Part shown: in pieces, positions 10,935 through 25,300 of the stretch
How the letters are laid out: each line of letters begins with the position of its first letter
Position numbering within the stretch: position 1 is the stretch's first letter
From: Sclerotinia nivalis
Lineage: Eukaryota > Ascomycota > Leotiomycetes > Helotiales > Sclerotiniaceae
NCBI GenBank assembly: GCA_029531795.1
Contig: JAPEIS010000012.1
Span: forward strand, 1,984,001-2,048,000
Length of the DNA: 64,000 nucleotides
Direction: 5' to 3'
The notes under the pieces: model-generated
The model's input: only the letters and a program-made list of their open reading frames with translations
Databases searched by the model: none
Told to the model about the DNA's origin: nothing
Translations under genes and position numbers: made by a program

Positions 10935-13900
10935 CCTGTTTTTGTATTAGAGTTATATTCGGTGGACAAGGTTTATTAGATTCAATATCTAGATGCGGGT
11001 TAAAGTTATAATTAATGAAGAAGGGTGAACAATCAATTGTTTCAAAAACTATATTATTAAATACAAACTCAGTTAAGGGTAGTTAATCCAATCAATCGTT
11101 TTGGTGGTAGTTAACAAAAGCTTACAAATATTGTTTCAGAATCAAGTTAATATATTCAATTTGATTATCTGTTTGAAGATGAAAAACTGAAGAGTGTTTT
11201 AAGGTAATTCTCAATTATTCCGAAAGTTGTAATCAAAATCCTGATACGAATTATATTCTCCAATTGAAAATAATATTATCCAAAAGTTTATAAAATATAT
11301 AAATACAATTGATGAAAGTATCGATTAGCTTTTTTATCGTTAGTGTATATATATCGATGAAATATCTTATTTTAATTAATTTGTAGATTATTATCAAAAT
11401 ATGTTTATAGGTAGAATTATAACAAATACAATCTGGGAGCGGTGTAATATAATCGATTGAGATATCAGATTATATATAAAAAGAGATAGATAACGGTTTC
11501 AAAAATCCGGGAGATACTGATTTAGACGATTTGATGTGAGTATAAAGTTTGCAGGTTTTTATATAGGATGTGATTTCCAAATGTATATTAAACCATTAGT
11601 ATATACAAAAGATAAAATCGATTGTTTTAATTCGATTAAAATAGCCAACAAAATCAGAAGAATAAGTTCGATAGATAATTTGAAGTTTGAATTTATCGTT
11701 TGATAGAATTCAAAGCTTATTTTGATAGTAAATTCTATTATTTTGAATCGAACAATTCTGTATAATGATCCGAAGAATCTTATGATACTTCTTTGACCAT
11801 TTAATCATCGATGGATTATTAAAAATAAAGATGAATTGATTTACAATATCGGATTTAGTATATACTATATCGATTAAAATATCAATTGGTTGATCGTAAA
11901 GTAGTACTATTGTTTCTATCAATACCAAATTAATATATCTAATTAAATCCTTATAAAGGTTAACATCAAAACAGTTTTGAGAAAGGATAATATATTTTCG
12001 ATTCTTTAGATATTTATTATTTAGATTAGAACAATTCAATCGATCTTTGTGTTTTCTATTTAATATGTTTGATCGAATAATCTTGTTTCCCAATCGATAG
12101 ATTATACAAAAATTATATTGAGATAGAAATTCGGATCATTATATTTGTTATTAATTGAAAGTTTTTGTAATTATAAAATATTCGAGATTTTTGTAATCAA
12201 TAAAAATCTCGAATTCCTTTTGTAAACTTTGGAATTCCGGATACTATTCTTTTATTATCTTGATAATAGCGAGTAATTCTTTATTGTAGATTTTATAATT
12301 GTATTCTATTATTATATATTTAGATGAAAAGTAAACGATTGAATATAAGATATTATTATTATTGTATTATAAAAAGATTCCTTTTGAAGTTTAATCAGAA
12401 GTATCGGTTTTCAAAATAATTTTCTATTTGTAGTCGAAGTATATCAAAACTGATGTTGTTGTAAAAGTTCTTTTTAAAGTATTAAAAGCCTTTGTATGAT
12501 TTGTAATTCAATTCTATATAATATTCTTTTGCAAGAGATTGTTGAGAGAACGATAAATCTTTGAAAAATCTTTTATAAAACGCTGATAGAAGTTAGCGAA
12601 ATCAAGAAATCGTTGTAAATCCTTTATATATAAAGGTAATTCTTAAGATATAATAATTGTGATCTTTTCTTGATTCATTTCGATACTTTCAATTGTAATG
12701 ATAAAATCTAGATACTTTATTTTTATAGTTTCGAATTCGTATTTATTAATATCAATCTGTAATCCAGTATTCATTAGTTTTTGAATTATTTAATGAATAT
12801 ACTTTTTATACTCTACAGGATTATCAAAGTAGATTAAGATATCATCGAGATATGTGATACAATACTTGTTCAATTTATCGAAAAGCGTATAATTAATATA
12901 ATATTGGAACGATATAGATATATTGTAGAAACCGAAAGGTATAATTAGAGATTCAAAAAGATTAAAACGAATAATGAATATAGTTTTCTATTTATTTTCT
13001 TCGGCGATTCGTAATTTGTTGAATATTGCAATAATATCAAACTTGGTATAAATTTTTGCATTGTAGAGAGTGTCTAATGTTTCGCGAATGATAGATAATA
13101 GATAGCGATTCTTTATAATAATATTATTGAGTCCTCGATAATTTTGATAAATATAGACCTCTCTTTCAGATTTGGCAATCAATAATAAAGAAGAAGCGTA
13201 TTGTAATCTTGATTTCTGAATAAACTTTTTGGAAAAATTATTATCGAATTATTTGTATATTATTATTAACTTTATTAACAATAAAAAGCAGTTTTTGAAA
13301 TAAGATAGTTTTTTACTAAATATCAATTTAATCTTGTAATCCCAGATTTGACGAAGCGGTAGTTTATCTGAATAATATAAAAGAAAAACAGAAAGTTTAT
13401 TTTGTAATTATATAAAGAATCTTTATTATATTTGATCATTATTGAGAGAAAATTTACCAGTTAAAAATTTGTTGATATCAATTTTAGAGATTTTCTATAG
13501 ATGAAGCGGTTTATAGTAATTGTATATAAAATTATGAAATTATAACGGAGTTTTAAAAAACATCTCTATTATATCATTCTACCTTTGTAAAATCGATCGA
13601 AAATCCTTTTTTATGAATATCGGAAACAATGTAGTTTGTTATAAATGATCTTGTTCAATAGTTTTTTATATAATATCCAATTCATCCTATATCAATCGAA
13701 TAGCCCGAATATTATCTTATTAGTAAAATAAAACAAAGTTAGAAACTTGTAATTAACGAATATCATTTATATTTGGATTTGTATTCTTATAAACGAGTAT
13801 AAAGAGTTCTTCAATAAAAAGCAAGAATAAATAATTTTTTGGATTGTAAATAAAACGATATCGATTTGCAACCTTCAAAATCGATTTTGGATATAAACAA

Positions 13901-14716
13901 TTGGAAATTATTTATACTTGATTATTTGATTCCCTGTAATGCTTTATTCGATAATGATTTATACTAGGTATCAAACCTTGCTGAAATTCAAGATCAACAA
14001 AAGAATTATCAGATTGTAATATATAACCCTTATCTAATATTTCTTCGATAGAAGGTTTTTTATAAAGAGCTCTTTTAGGAACAGAAAACGTTTGAATAAA
14101 TAGAGAATCGATATCATTCTTTGGGTAATCCTTAACATAGGAAAAGCGATACTTATAATCCGTATATTTAATTTTTATATTAGAATCAGTAAAGAATTTA
14201 TTTAAAGATTCGATAGTATTGATAATCTATTATAGGATAACTTTTGTTAGGTTCTTTTGTTCCTTAATTGGAGATGAGATTGTTAGTGTAATAATTGGTT
14301 TTGAATTATAACGTATTGAGCAATTGGAAATATAATAGTTTGAAGAGAATATTAAACTTATTTTCGTTCAATTGATAATAGGATTGTAGTATTGCAATTA
14401 TAGTAAGTTAAAGATTAATAATGTTTTTGATGAAAATTGGATAATATAAAAAAACCAATATTTATAATGATTCTTTATAGTGATTTTTATTACAAAATAT
14501 TCTGTAATTCTATCGGCGATTTTTCTATCGGTAAATCGAAGTTCGTAAGGAAAAGGTAAGAATTGTATTTCAATATTATATTTGAGAACAAAAGAATAAT
14601 TAGCGAAGGTTTCCTTAGAGTATTTATTATCAATGAGATTTGTAACAATAAAAGGGTTTTCATATATAAAGAATATAATAGTTTTAATGAATAGAAATTT
14701 GTTATTCATAGAGTTG
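10935..14716 (-). pseudogene. B3 pol, main part (protease to integrase), RIP-degraded
   Basis: Minus-strand continuation of B3 pol after the B4 insertion. From high to low coordinates: protease at 14709-14398 (INSPFIV... region, reading NLIDNKYSKETFANYSF); reverse transcriptase around 13182-12850, with KIYTKFDIIAIFNKLRIAEE and a catalytic box reading Y-L-D-D-I-L-I-Y-F at about 12860, Asp pair kept; RNase H around 12450-12150; the linker to integrase is open at 12093-11710 (YINLVLIETIVLLYDQPIDI); integrase catalytic core around 11600-11100. Same organisation as B4. Stops are mainly former Gln and Trp codons. Confidence 0.85.
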
Positions 14717-14816
14717 AACTATAATGGTTTATATTTATCCATTCTTCGATTTACTTTCTTGTTCTTAGTATTCCTTTATAAACGATTTTTTGTAGAGATT
14801 AGTCTTTTCTTTATTC

Positions 14817-14941
14817 GGGATTTTCCTTGATTGAACTGAATATAAAGATAACCTCTTTTGATTCGATATAGCTTTGTTATTGTACCTGATTCAAATATTA
14901 TTGGCCTTGTACTTAATTACCAGTATATCCTCCTCGAAATC
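14817..14941 (-). pseudogene. B3 gag, 3' fragment
   Basis: Short end piece of B3 gag after the zinc-knuckle region, left of the A insertion. The sequence runs into the A LTR at 14942. The same stretch is continuous in B1 (about 47030-47070), which shows the reading frame was interrupted here. Confidence 0.75.
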
Positions 14942-15087
14942 TATCACGGTGGTGGTTGGGTACTTTAAGATATGATGATATTCTATAAAGAAGGAAGAAG
15001 GTGCTAGGAAGAGCGCTGACTATATAGAGGATAGATGCCTTAGGCAGTTATGCAGACTAGCTAGGAATGGATTACGAACCCGTAACA
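14942..15087 (-). repeat. A 3' LTR
   Basis: 146 bp; on the minus strand TGTTACGGGTTCGTAATCC to CCACCGTGATA. Less mutated than its partner at its outer end. About 250 bp of untranslated internal sequence follow before the pol stop. Confidence 0.94.
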
Positions 15088-15339
15088 GTATCCCTTTTTT
15101 CAAAGTTTAGTTTGTCCTTAAACTATTAATAAAACCTTTTTGAAAAAACAATTGTTCAAGCAAAATCTTGTTTAGATGCTCCAAATTCCTGAATTGTGAG
15201 ATCATCTTTTAAATTTTAAGACTATTTTAAAATTTGAGATATTATTTTCCTATTCAAGCAAATTGTACTTTCTTTCTTGTTGATCATTGTAAAGTTTTTG
15301 TAGAGGCTGAAATTGGCAATAGTATTGCAATATTTAGGT

Positions 15340-18300
15340 GATCCAAGATCTATGATAGTGGTTCAGATTTCTTGGGGTGTAAATGGTGGTAATCGATTAG
15401 GGTTTTCTTATTGCCTTTTAGATTTGATATTGGTTATCAGATTGGTATGTAATGTTTCCATTTGATTTGATAATGATAATCATCTTCATTGTAGTTATTA
15501 AGTATACCTTCAAATATCCATTTCTGAATTGATTCTTTTTCTTTATCTTCTTTTTCGAAGATTCTGTTTTTTGTAGTTTTCGATTCCGATTTGTTAATTA
15601 AAGTTTGTCCTGGGAAATGAAGTTTTGAATATACTGGTTTTAACAATGAATGATGGAATACTAGGAAAATTCGTATATTTTCTGATAATTTGATTAAGCA
15701 AATACACGAATAGACCTTTATTATTTTGTATAATCCGATTTATTTATCGTTAAGCTTTTTTGCTTTACAAGATATCTTTATATTTTTCGTATTTATATAT
15801 ACTTTTTATCCTTTTGTGTATCATAACGAATCTGATCTGTTCTGATTTGTATATTCTTTGTAGATTATAATAGATTGTTTTGCAAATACTTTGAGTTGAT
15901 CCAGGATATATTCTATTCTATCGATTGTTTTGTTTTCTTTGAAGAATTCGCATTTTTGAATTATTGTTATATCTAAAGAATAGGGTTTATTAGGTTCTAT
16001 ATTCAATTGTAGATTAAAACTGTAATTCGCAAAGAACAACGAATAGTCTATTGTTTCAGAAATCAAATTGTTTGAAATAAATTCTGCCAATAGTAACTAT
16101 TTCATTCAATCATTTTGATGAAAATTTATGAATATATATAAATACTATTCTAAAATTGAATTGATTCGTTCTGTTTGGTTATCTATCTACAAATGAAACA
16201 CTAAGCTGTATTTAAGGGTTACTCCCAATCGTTCAGAAAGCTATATCCAGAATCCTAATACGAATTGTATTCCTCGATCTAAAATGATATTTTCCGGAAG
16301 ATTATATAATATATAAACATAACTAATGAAAGTATTAATCAATTCTTTTGTTGTCAAAGATTTTATACCTATAAAGTACTTCATTTTTGTCAATCTACAA
16401 ACAACTATTAATATATATTTGTATATTGAATTATAATATTTATAATCTGGCAAAAATATAATATAATCGATTGAAATATCTGATTATAGTTGGAAATGAA
16501 CAGACAACAATTTCAGAAATCCTGGGGGAAATGATTTTAGGGATTTTATTCGAATATAAAATTCACAAGCTTGAATATAAACATTTATTTCTTGATGCAT
16601 CTATAATCATCAGTAGTTTTTGGAAACTAAATCAATAGTCTTCGTACAACCAGAGTAGCTAACGAAACCCGATGAATATATTCTATATAAAATTTGTATC
16701 TTTAGTTCATTATCAAACGGAATTTATAGTTTTTTATGATAGTAGATTTTATTATTGTAAATATAACAATCCTATATAACTATTCATAAGGTTTTCCTGA
16801 ATTCTTTTAGTTATTTGATTGTAAAGGGGTCTTCGATTGTTGATATTAATTGTTTGACTATATCTGATCTATTGTATACTATATCAATAAATTCGTCGAT
16901 AAGCTTATCTTCAAATGGTATTATCCAATCTGTTGCAATTAATGAAAGATCGTTTATAAGTTCTTTATATAAATCTATATCGAATTTATCAATAGATAAA
17001 ACAATACGTTCCCGGTTTTTTAAGTATTCATCGTTGGGATTAAAACTATCAAATCGATCTTCCCATCAACGGTTTAAAGCATTTGACTGAATTGCTTTGA
17101 TTCCTAATCGATAAATAATTCGGAAGTTATATTGAAATAAGAACTCTGATTATCGTATTTGACATTGATTTAATACTTTCATTATTATAAAGTATTCCAG
17201 ATTCTTATAATCGATCAGGATTTCGAATTCCTATTGAGATCCTTATAATTCCGATTGTTATTTCTTTATTGATTTAATAATAGCTAATAACTTTTTATCA
17301 TAAATCTTATAATTATATTCAACAATCGAATATTTCGAAAAAAAGTATACTACTGATTGTAAAACGTTGTTATTATTGTATTAAGAAAGTACCCCTCCTA
17401 AAGCCCAATCCGAAGTATTTGTTTCCAATATAGTTTTTTTATTGTAATTAAAATAAACAAATACTAAAATTGTTGTGAATACTTTCTTTAGGTTCTCAAA
17501 TACTATTGTATAATCGTTCTTCCATTGCCAATTTATTTCTTTCTACAAAAGATTATTTAAAGAATAGCAAATCTTTGAAAAATCTTTTATAAATAGACAA
17601 TAAAAATTCACGAAACCAAAGAATTGTTGTAAATCTTTAACAAACGTTGATTATATCCAAGAGATAATAATTGATACTTTACCTTGATCCATTTTTATAC
17701 TTTTGATTATGATTATAAGACCTAAATATTTCGTAGAAATTGTTTCAAATTCGTATTTATTAATATCGATTTGTAAATCAGCATTTTATAGTTTCTGGAT
17801 TATATTGCAAATATATTCCTGATATTGATTTTTATCTTCGAAGTATATAAGAATGTTATCAAAGTATACAGTGCAGTATTTATCTAGTTCATCAAACAAA
17901 GTATGATTAATGTAATATTGGAATGATGCTAATATATTGCAAAGACCAAAAAGTATAACTAATGATTCGAATAATCCAAATCGAGTAATAAAAATGGTTT
18001 TCCATTTGTTATCCTTTACAATACAAAGTTTATTGAAAACAACAATAATATCTAATTTGATATAGATTTTTGTATTGCAAAAAGTATTCAGGGTTTTTCG
18101 AACAATTGATAAAGAATATCAGTTCTTAATAATAACATTATTCAAATCATAATAATCCTGACAAATACAAACCCTTCCACTAGATTTGGCTGCTAAAAGT
18201 AATAGAGCTGTGTTTTGTAATCTTGATTCCCGAATGAAATCTTTGATAAAATTGTTATCGATTCATTTTCGAACTATCTTTAATTCGAAAAAGAACAAAA

Positions 18301-19850
18301 AACGATTTTTGAAATATAAAGATTCTTTTCCAAACATTAACTCTATCTTGTAATCCTATACCTATCGTAAAGGAAGTATATCTGTGTAACGAAATAGGAA
18401 AGCAGGTAGTTTGTCTTGAAGCCACAAAGAGAGCTTTTCCCTGATCTCGTTATCGCTAAATAATGATTTGCTATTGAAGAATTTCTCGATATCTATCTCT
18501 ATTATTTTTCGAAGGTGTTTTGGTTGATAATAATGATAAACAAAATCGTAAAACTTCGAAGATACTTTAACTAATATATCAACAATATTGCCTTTTCTAT
18601 ATAATATATCCTTGAAATCTTGTTCTTGAAAAGTTGGAACCATTGTTGCTTTATATAAGCGTTTTTATCAGATAATCTCTTTTGCTCGATTTAATTCCTT
18701 CTATATAAGGTATATAACCTTTACTTTATTCTGTTAACAAAAAGATATAAAATTAATAGCTTGTAATCAACAAATATTATCTAAATCTGGTCTAGTATTG
18801 GAAATGATCTCGATCTACTCTTTTGAGATTGGAATTGATAGCGATAATAAAGATTCATTCTTTGGTATTAATTTCGGCCAATATTATCCAGCAATCTTTT
18901 GTATAGATTTATATTGAATAAAACATCGATTCGATATCATTTGTATTTGAGATGATACTTCTTTATTGCAAACTCTTATATAATAATGATTTATATTAGA
19001 TATCAAAATCTTATCGATTTGCAAATCGATTCCAAAATCTTCTATCGATTCATAACCTTCGTTTGTAGAAACTGATTCATTATAATCTTGCTCCGATAGT
19101 TTTTTTAAAATCGTCTTAAAATTTTGAATATATATTTCGTTGTTTTCGTTTTCATCTTTAATAAATAATAATAAATATCGGGAAGGATTTTTCTTTATAT
19201 TAGAAAGGAAAATTTTAATTGGAAATAATACATCAAGGATTTTATCGATAGATAATTTTGTAGATATACTACTTTTACATATTTGATCTATATATATTGA
19301 TGAAGGGATTATTAATACTTATATTAAATCGAATATATTGTAAGGGTAACAATAAATCATATAATATTGAAAATTGAAAGAAAAAATTATATCCCACCAA
19401 TTTATATATGAATTATAACATTGTAACTATAATAATCTGAAAATAATTAGAATTTCTTTGGAAAGTTTTGTAACGAAAAATAACCATATTTCTTTATATT
19501 ATCTCATTATTATATCCATTACAAAATAATCAATGATGATATCTACAATATTTCTATTTGTCAAACAGAATTCGCAACGATATAATAAAGATTGAATTGG
19601 GATATTGTTTCAATCAACAAAAGAACAATCAATGAATATCTTTCCTGAATATCTACTATCAATCAAACTAGTTATATTGAAGAAAAAGAAATGTATTGGG
19701 AACATAGTAATTTGAACAAATAAAGATTTGTTATCTATAAAATTAAACTATAAAAATTCTTTACTAGTTATTGCTCGTTGTATCTATTCTATATCCCTTG
19801 ATAACCCCCACGAACGATTTATTACAGAAGTTAAACTTTTCCCGAGTACT
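15340..19850 (-). pseudogene. A pol: protease-RT-RNase H-integrase-chromodomain, RIP-degraded
   Basis: From high to low coordinates: protease around 19760-19560 (SLIDSRYSGKIFIDCSF); a region before the RT at 18643-18362 (VSSKFYDFVYHYYQPKHLRK); reverse transcriptase with catalytic box Y-F-D-N-I-L-I-Y-F at about 17867-17841, both flanking residues and the second Asp changed; RNase H around 17450-17150; integrase with IDYI near 16470 (first Asp), ILDRGIQFVLGF near 16265 (second Asp), and DNQTERINSILEQY near 16165 (catalytic Glu). The C-terminus at 15646-15437 reads KWIFEGILNNYNEDDYHYQI, a chromodomain-like segment also found in family B. Frequent stops at former Gln/Trp codons. Confidence 0.88.
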
Positions 19851-19869
19851 TTTGAATAGATATAAATAG

Positions 19870-21560
19870 CAATAATACTATATTGCAAGAAGATATATTT
19901 GATACACTTTTTGATAATACTAATGTTTTTTCTTCAACGAACCCAATGAATATATTAAAATGTTGTTATTGATAATTATTGTAATCTTGATAATTACCTC
20001 GTTGGAAACTTCCACGATTAATTGGATTAAAGGGATAATATTGTTGAGCTTGAAATTATACTTGATATCCTTCTCGTTGGTAGCTATTTCGATTGATTGA
20101 ACTATTCGAATAGTATTATTGATTTTGATATAGTTGATGATTACTTTTCAAATAATTACTTTTATAGAAAATGCTTTTGTATCCATTTACATTTTTTATA
20201 GTATCGGCTTATTTCTTTGCTTTACAATCTACAATTCGATATCCAGATTGTTTACAAAAATAGTATAGATTATAAAGGTATTTGTATGCTCTTTATATTT
20301 GTTTTAGGGTTCTGATTGTATCGAAATCTATAGGATCGCTTTGAATATGAAATACTAGTAATACTTATCTTTGAGTATAAATTGAATTAGATTTCGAGGA
20401 GTTTGTATTGTAATACTTATTATTCCAATAATTTTAGCTTTATACTTAGAATTTCTTTCTCCATCCTTTAATATCAATAAATTTGCAAGGGTTTGAATCG
20501 CCTTTTACTAATACCTTCAATTCATCGATGACTTTTTGTTTCATTACAAGAACCATTTCTCGGGGAATCTTTCCACTAAATACACACAAATATTCCAATT
20601 GTAAATAAAAAGAAAAAAATGGAATTTTATCGCCCATTTTGAATTTATCGAATTTGATTACTGCCTCATATTCAACATCAATTGAAATATAAAGACTATC
20701 AAGTTTCTTCAAGAATACATCCACAGTAATAAATTCTGATATATCATCTATAATTCCTTCAATATCCTTTCGTTTTTCCTATCGAATTGTTCCTTTCAAA
20801 AGCAAAACCATATATAATAATTTCTTTTGTTCTGTATCGAAAACTACAGGATTGTTTTTCTAATAAATATATAAATCCATTTTCTAATCTTCGTATTTGC
20901 TTTGTTGAATCAAAAGGCCTATTTTTTCATCTTTGAATGGTTCAGAATTCTTTATAATTTATCGTAATCGATAAATTGATATAGCAGAATTTGCATCGAT
21001 AAATGATTGATCAAATTATTCCCGAAAAGTAGAGTTCTGAGTTATTAATCTCGCATTAGCTGTATTGCTTAATTGCAAATCTCTTTGTAATACATATATT
21101 TCTTGACAGTATTGCTCTGCTTGAGTTAATGTTCGTTTTGTGAAACTAAACAAATATTGTATATATACAATAACTTCAGGGTTCTATATATTAATAAATA
21201 TATCGGAAACAAGGATTGGATCTTTAAAGTCTCCATCTCCAACACTAAAGAGCTTATATGCAAACCATTGATAATTAAAGAAAACAGATTTAATATGCTC
21301 TTAGAATTCGGGTATTGTTTTTGATCGGATTAAGGGTATCGATGATTCTGATAAAGTTGATTGAATAGTATCCGATATAATGATAGATTATTTAAGATAA
21401 TCTTAAAAACTAAAGTATAATTACAGAGTCTTTGATTTCGAGTGTATAACGACGTAGTACTGATTAAATCGAGGTCTAAATCTAAATCTGAGTCTAGATT
21501 TGAATCTGGGTTTGAATCTGGGTTGAAATCGAATTAAAGCATTGTTTATTGTTTATCAAC
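19870..21560 (-). pseudogene. A gag, RIP-degraded
   Basis: Structural protein. An open piece at 20724-20446 reads LDSLYISIDVEYEAVIKFDK and is the counterpart of the B capsid stretch LNKLYISMDIKREASFKFDK. The zinc knuckle at about 20275-20221 reads Y-Y-F-C-K-Q-S-G-Y-R-I-V-D-C: the first Cys and the His are both Tyr, single RIP-type changes from CX2CX4HX4C. After it come Gln/Asn/Tyr-rich repeats with BYQR-like units (20130-19960). The N-terminal part includes an Asp-rich repeat, listed separately. The exact start codon cannot be fixed from one copy. Confidence 0.75.
21474..21536 (-). repeat. Short tandem repeat in the N-terminus of A gag
   Basis: Degenerate hexamer/dodecamer repeat (AATCTGGGTTTG-like on the plus strand). 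On the minus strand one frame gives D-S-N-P-D-S-N-P-D-S-N-L-D-S-D-L-D-L, an acidic repeat. No such array is seen at this place in family B. Confidence 0.6.
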
Positions 21561-21666
21561 GTATTAATAATCGAAGTTTCCGAGTATTTCGTGAAATTGA
21601 TTATTTGGCAAAACTGGGCTGTCTTTCCCGTTCAACAGTAGAATCTTTATAAAGGATAGAATATAC

Positions 21667-21812
21667 TATCACAATAATGATTGGATACTTTAAGATATGA
21701 TGATATTCTACAAAGAAAGAAGAAAATGCTAGGAAGAGCGCCGACTATATGGGGGATGGGTGTCTTAGGCAGCCATGCAGACTAGCTAGGAACGGGTTAC
21801 GAACCCGTGACA
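21667..21812 (-). repeat. A 5' LTR
   Basis: 146 bp; on the minus strand begins TGTCACGGGTTCGTAACC and ends ATTGTGATA. Pairs with 14942-15087. Its start keeps the unmutated TGTCACGG end. Confidence 0.94.
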
Positions 21813-21817
21813 AAATC

Positions 21818-22111
21818 CATCGCGATTATTGTTAAACCTATTAACGTTTCGGAAAATCAGGGCAACGATATATTAAATAAGGGCCAGATTAACTGGAACG
21901 ATAGTATTATAATTAGAAAAGATATTAATAGAAATCTATTTACCAAAAAGAAAATTATTATTAATATCATAAATAATATAATAATCAATCTGAAGATAAT
22001 TGATTCTATTATAACAATTACAAGAAACTACAGGATTAAACTTCTTTTTCTTATTTTGCTAATTCTTTTACTATTGTTCTTTTTGTTTTATTATATCAAG
22101 ATCTATAGAAT
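21818..22111 (-). pseudogene. B3 gag, middle fragment
   Basis: Piece of B3 gag between the A insertion (left) and the F insertion (right), covering the zinc-knuckle region. It aligns with 47057-47360 of B1. The longer open frame here (21807-22166) is on the opposite strand and corresponds to the antisense frame seen in every B copy. Confidence 0.8.
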
Positions 22112-22324
22112 TATTATGGAGGCAACAGGCAGAATAACAGGAATCACTTTTATTAATAAGATATAGCTCGAAGAGCTACGTTTCTACAAAAGGAACGGTT
22201 CTTTAAATACCTTTATGTATAGCGTTAACCCCGACCAAGGCTAGCCTACATTTATCCGAGGTCCGATTTCTATAGATCGGAACCTGAGTAGTCTTTGTAT
22301 ATTATATATAGAGATTCCGTGATA
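22112..22324 (-). repeat. F 3' LTR
   Basis: 213 bp, pairs with 27538-27750. The hairpins typical of this LTR are partly broken by RIP-type changes here; compare the nearly intact solo copy at 31518-31730. Confidence 0.93.
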
Positions 22325-22336
22325 GTACTTTTCTTT

Positions 22337-25300
22337 TTAGGGTCGAGTTTTGTTGAGACGATTAAAGGGATTAGATTTATTTGGATAATAATGGTGATAA
22401 TTATAGATCAGTTCTTGAATATTCTTCAAATATTCTGTAGACTTTTCGGTAGGTGTATTATAGTTTATCCATTGGATAGTATACTTTAGGTAGAGGTCAT
22501 TACAGTTTCGATGTTCTTATCGGGAATTCAGGATTTTCTTTATATCGAATTGTTCAATGTTTTCAATTTCGATAGGAGGGGGAGGCAGGTTGTATTGATC
22601 GGGGATAGGGTTATTATTGGTAGGATATAATAGATTAATATGAAAGATTGAATGATTCCTTATAAAAGCAGAAAGCTTTAATTCATAAGTGTACGAGTTT
22701 ATAGCCTTTAGGATTCGGAAGGGATCTAAGTTCTTTCAATCTAGCTTCTTCTAAAAAACGAAGAGTTTGGATATTCTTAGTATTAAGTCAGATTAGATCT
22801 CCAGGTTGGTATTGATGGGCAAGCGAACGACGGGAATTGGCATTCTTCGAATAGCAGGCTTGATTAGCGATCAATTCGGTTTTCAGATGATCAACGATCG
22901 ACTTTATCTTTTTGACGAATTTCTTAATATTTAGGGTTCCAGGGTGATCGGAGAGTGCAATAGATTCGAAATTTATTCGGGGATGGAAATTGTAATTGAT
23001 AAAGAATAACGATAGGTGGGAGCTTTTGGATTAAATAGAGTTAATCGAGAATTCGGCGATCGATAGTTATTCGGATCAATTGTTTTATAGGTAGAATATA
23101 TATAAGTGAAGGTATTGTTCGAGTATTGTGTTTGTTTTTTTCATTTGTTTATTAGTTTCAGAATAATAAATTGTCGATAGCTTCGAAGTAGTATTTAGTT
23201 GTTTACAGATATACTTCCAGAAATCAAAGATAAATTAAACTTCATGATTGGATATAATAATCTATAATAGATTGTAAAGCTTCTATATATGCTTCAGAAA
23301 TAAATGGGAGACTTTTTCGAAGTTACAAATTCCTTAGTAAAGTAGGAAATACTTCATCTTAGTTAATCGATCGATTATAACAAATATCGTATCATATCCA
23401 AAGCTTTTCGAAAGATAGATGATGAAATCGATTGAGATATCTCTTTAGATTTGTTATAGGATTAGAAGAGGATATAAGATTTCTTCTTGTTTTCTATAGT
23501 TCGAAATAATTCGATAACAATTATAACAATTGTATACCTAATGGGAAATATAATCGTAATATCCAAACCAATAGTAATTTCGGGAAAGTAATTCGAAAAT
23601 ACAGATACAGTATAGGTATCCAACAATAGAGGAATCATGGATCATTTGAAGGAGCTTTGTTTTTAGAGGATTGTAGTTAGGAATATAGAGTTTCTTATAA
23701 TAATATAATAAATCATTATTCACAGTATATTTAGATAATATGATATATGAATGTTTAACGATATTCTTTTCTAAAGTCTTTAAAATCGATAGCGGAAGCG
23801 GGTCGAATAGGTAAGTTTCAATGAGTAAAGGTTTCAGTTTTTCAAAGGGTTTCAATTGTATAGATTCAGATTATTAAATAGGGATTGGGTTATTGGGTAT
23901 TGCAAATGGTTCAGGTTTATGGATAGGTAATCCGGGTTCCTGGATAGATGATTCGGGATTACAGAATGGTAGTGAGATATCGATACAGATTTGATTATAG
24001 ATTGTAATTGCGAAATGGACTTTCTTTTTTGGATTAATAATAGAAAATAGATTTATATCTAGATTTTCAGTTTTCAGAATAATTTGATTTTGATGAAAAA
24101 GATATTTATCTTTTTTTTTAGATAAGTTCTTTGATCTTTTGATCAAAGTATCGGATTTCGCTTCTTGCTTTTCGGGATAGTATATAATCTTGAAATTGAA
24201 ACGGGATAGAAATTCAGATTAATAGGTTTGATGATGATTCAATAACTTTGTGGTTGTAAAGTACTTCAGATTTTTATAATCTATGATAATCTTAATCAAA
24301 AAAGAAGCGTTTTTTAATTCGGATTACTATTTTTCGAAATAATGAATAATTGCTAGTAATTCTTTATTATAAATCTCATAATTACATTTTGCAATCGAAT
24401 ACTTCTTAAAGAAATATACAACAAATCTCAGAATCCTATCGTTATCGTATTAGAAAAGGACTTTAGCAAATACATAATCCAATGTATTCGTTTCTAGGAT
24501 TATATCCTTTTGCCAATCGAAAAAGATTAATATAAATGCTATTGTAAATATAGTTTTCAAATTCGAGAACGATTTCTCATAAATAGAATCCCATTGAAAG
24601 ATTACATCCTTTTTGATCAAGTTTACTATTAAACAAATGATCAAGAAGAAATCGCGGATAAAATATTAATAGAAATTGCTAAATTCTATAAACATTTATA
24701 TATTTGTTAGGTTCTTCGATGTTTTCCAATTAATTATTGTTTTAATTTTGGTTGGGTTCATTCGGATCCCTTTTCGATTTACAATTAAACTTAGGAATTT
24801 CGTTTTAGATTTCAGGAATTTGCATTTTGACAAATTGATATACAATCTGGTTTTCTGTAAAGCATCTAGTACCTTTTGTATATACTTTATATATTCAAAA
24901 CAGATCTTGTTGTAAATCAGAATATTATCTAGATAAATAATACAGAATATATCTAGATATTTTCTTAGAGTATTGTTGATAAATCATTGGAATATCATTA
25001 GAACTTCGATCAACCCGAACAGTATAATCAAGATTTCGAACAAGTTGAATCGAATACAAAATGTAGTCAGGTATTCTTGTCTTTTTTTGATTCGGATATT
25101 ATTGAAGGTTGAGATGATATCTATTTTCGTAAAATATTTCATTCCTTTCAGATTATTCAAGGATTTTTTGGTTAAGGGCAACAAGTATCAATCTTTCACA
25201 GATAGATTATTCAATATATAATAATCTATACAGAATCGAAGACCATCATCAAATTTCTTAACAAATAAAACAAACGAAACGGAAGCAGAGGAATTTAATC

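Larger units (their letters stand above)
14942..21812 (-). mobile_element. Gypsy chromovirus A, complete
   Basis: Complete minus-strand element of 6871 bp, inserted in the gag of B3 with TSD AAATC at 14937-14941 and 21813-21817. LTRs are 146 bp each. Gag, protease, reverse transcriptase, RNase H, integrase and a chromodomain-like tail are all recognisable. Pol is clearly related to family B (for example the shared QYYINH-LFDELDKYC stretch before the catalytic box), while gag and LTR are diverged, so A and B are sister families. Purine-rich tract GAAAAAAGGGATAC abuts the 3' LTR. Confidence 0.95.
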
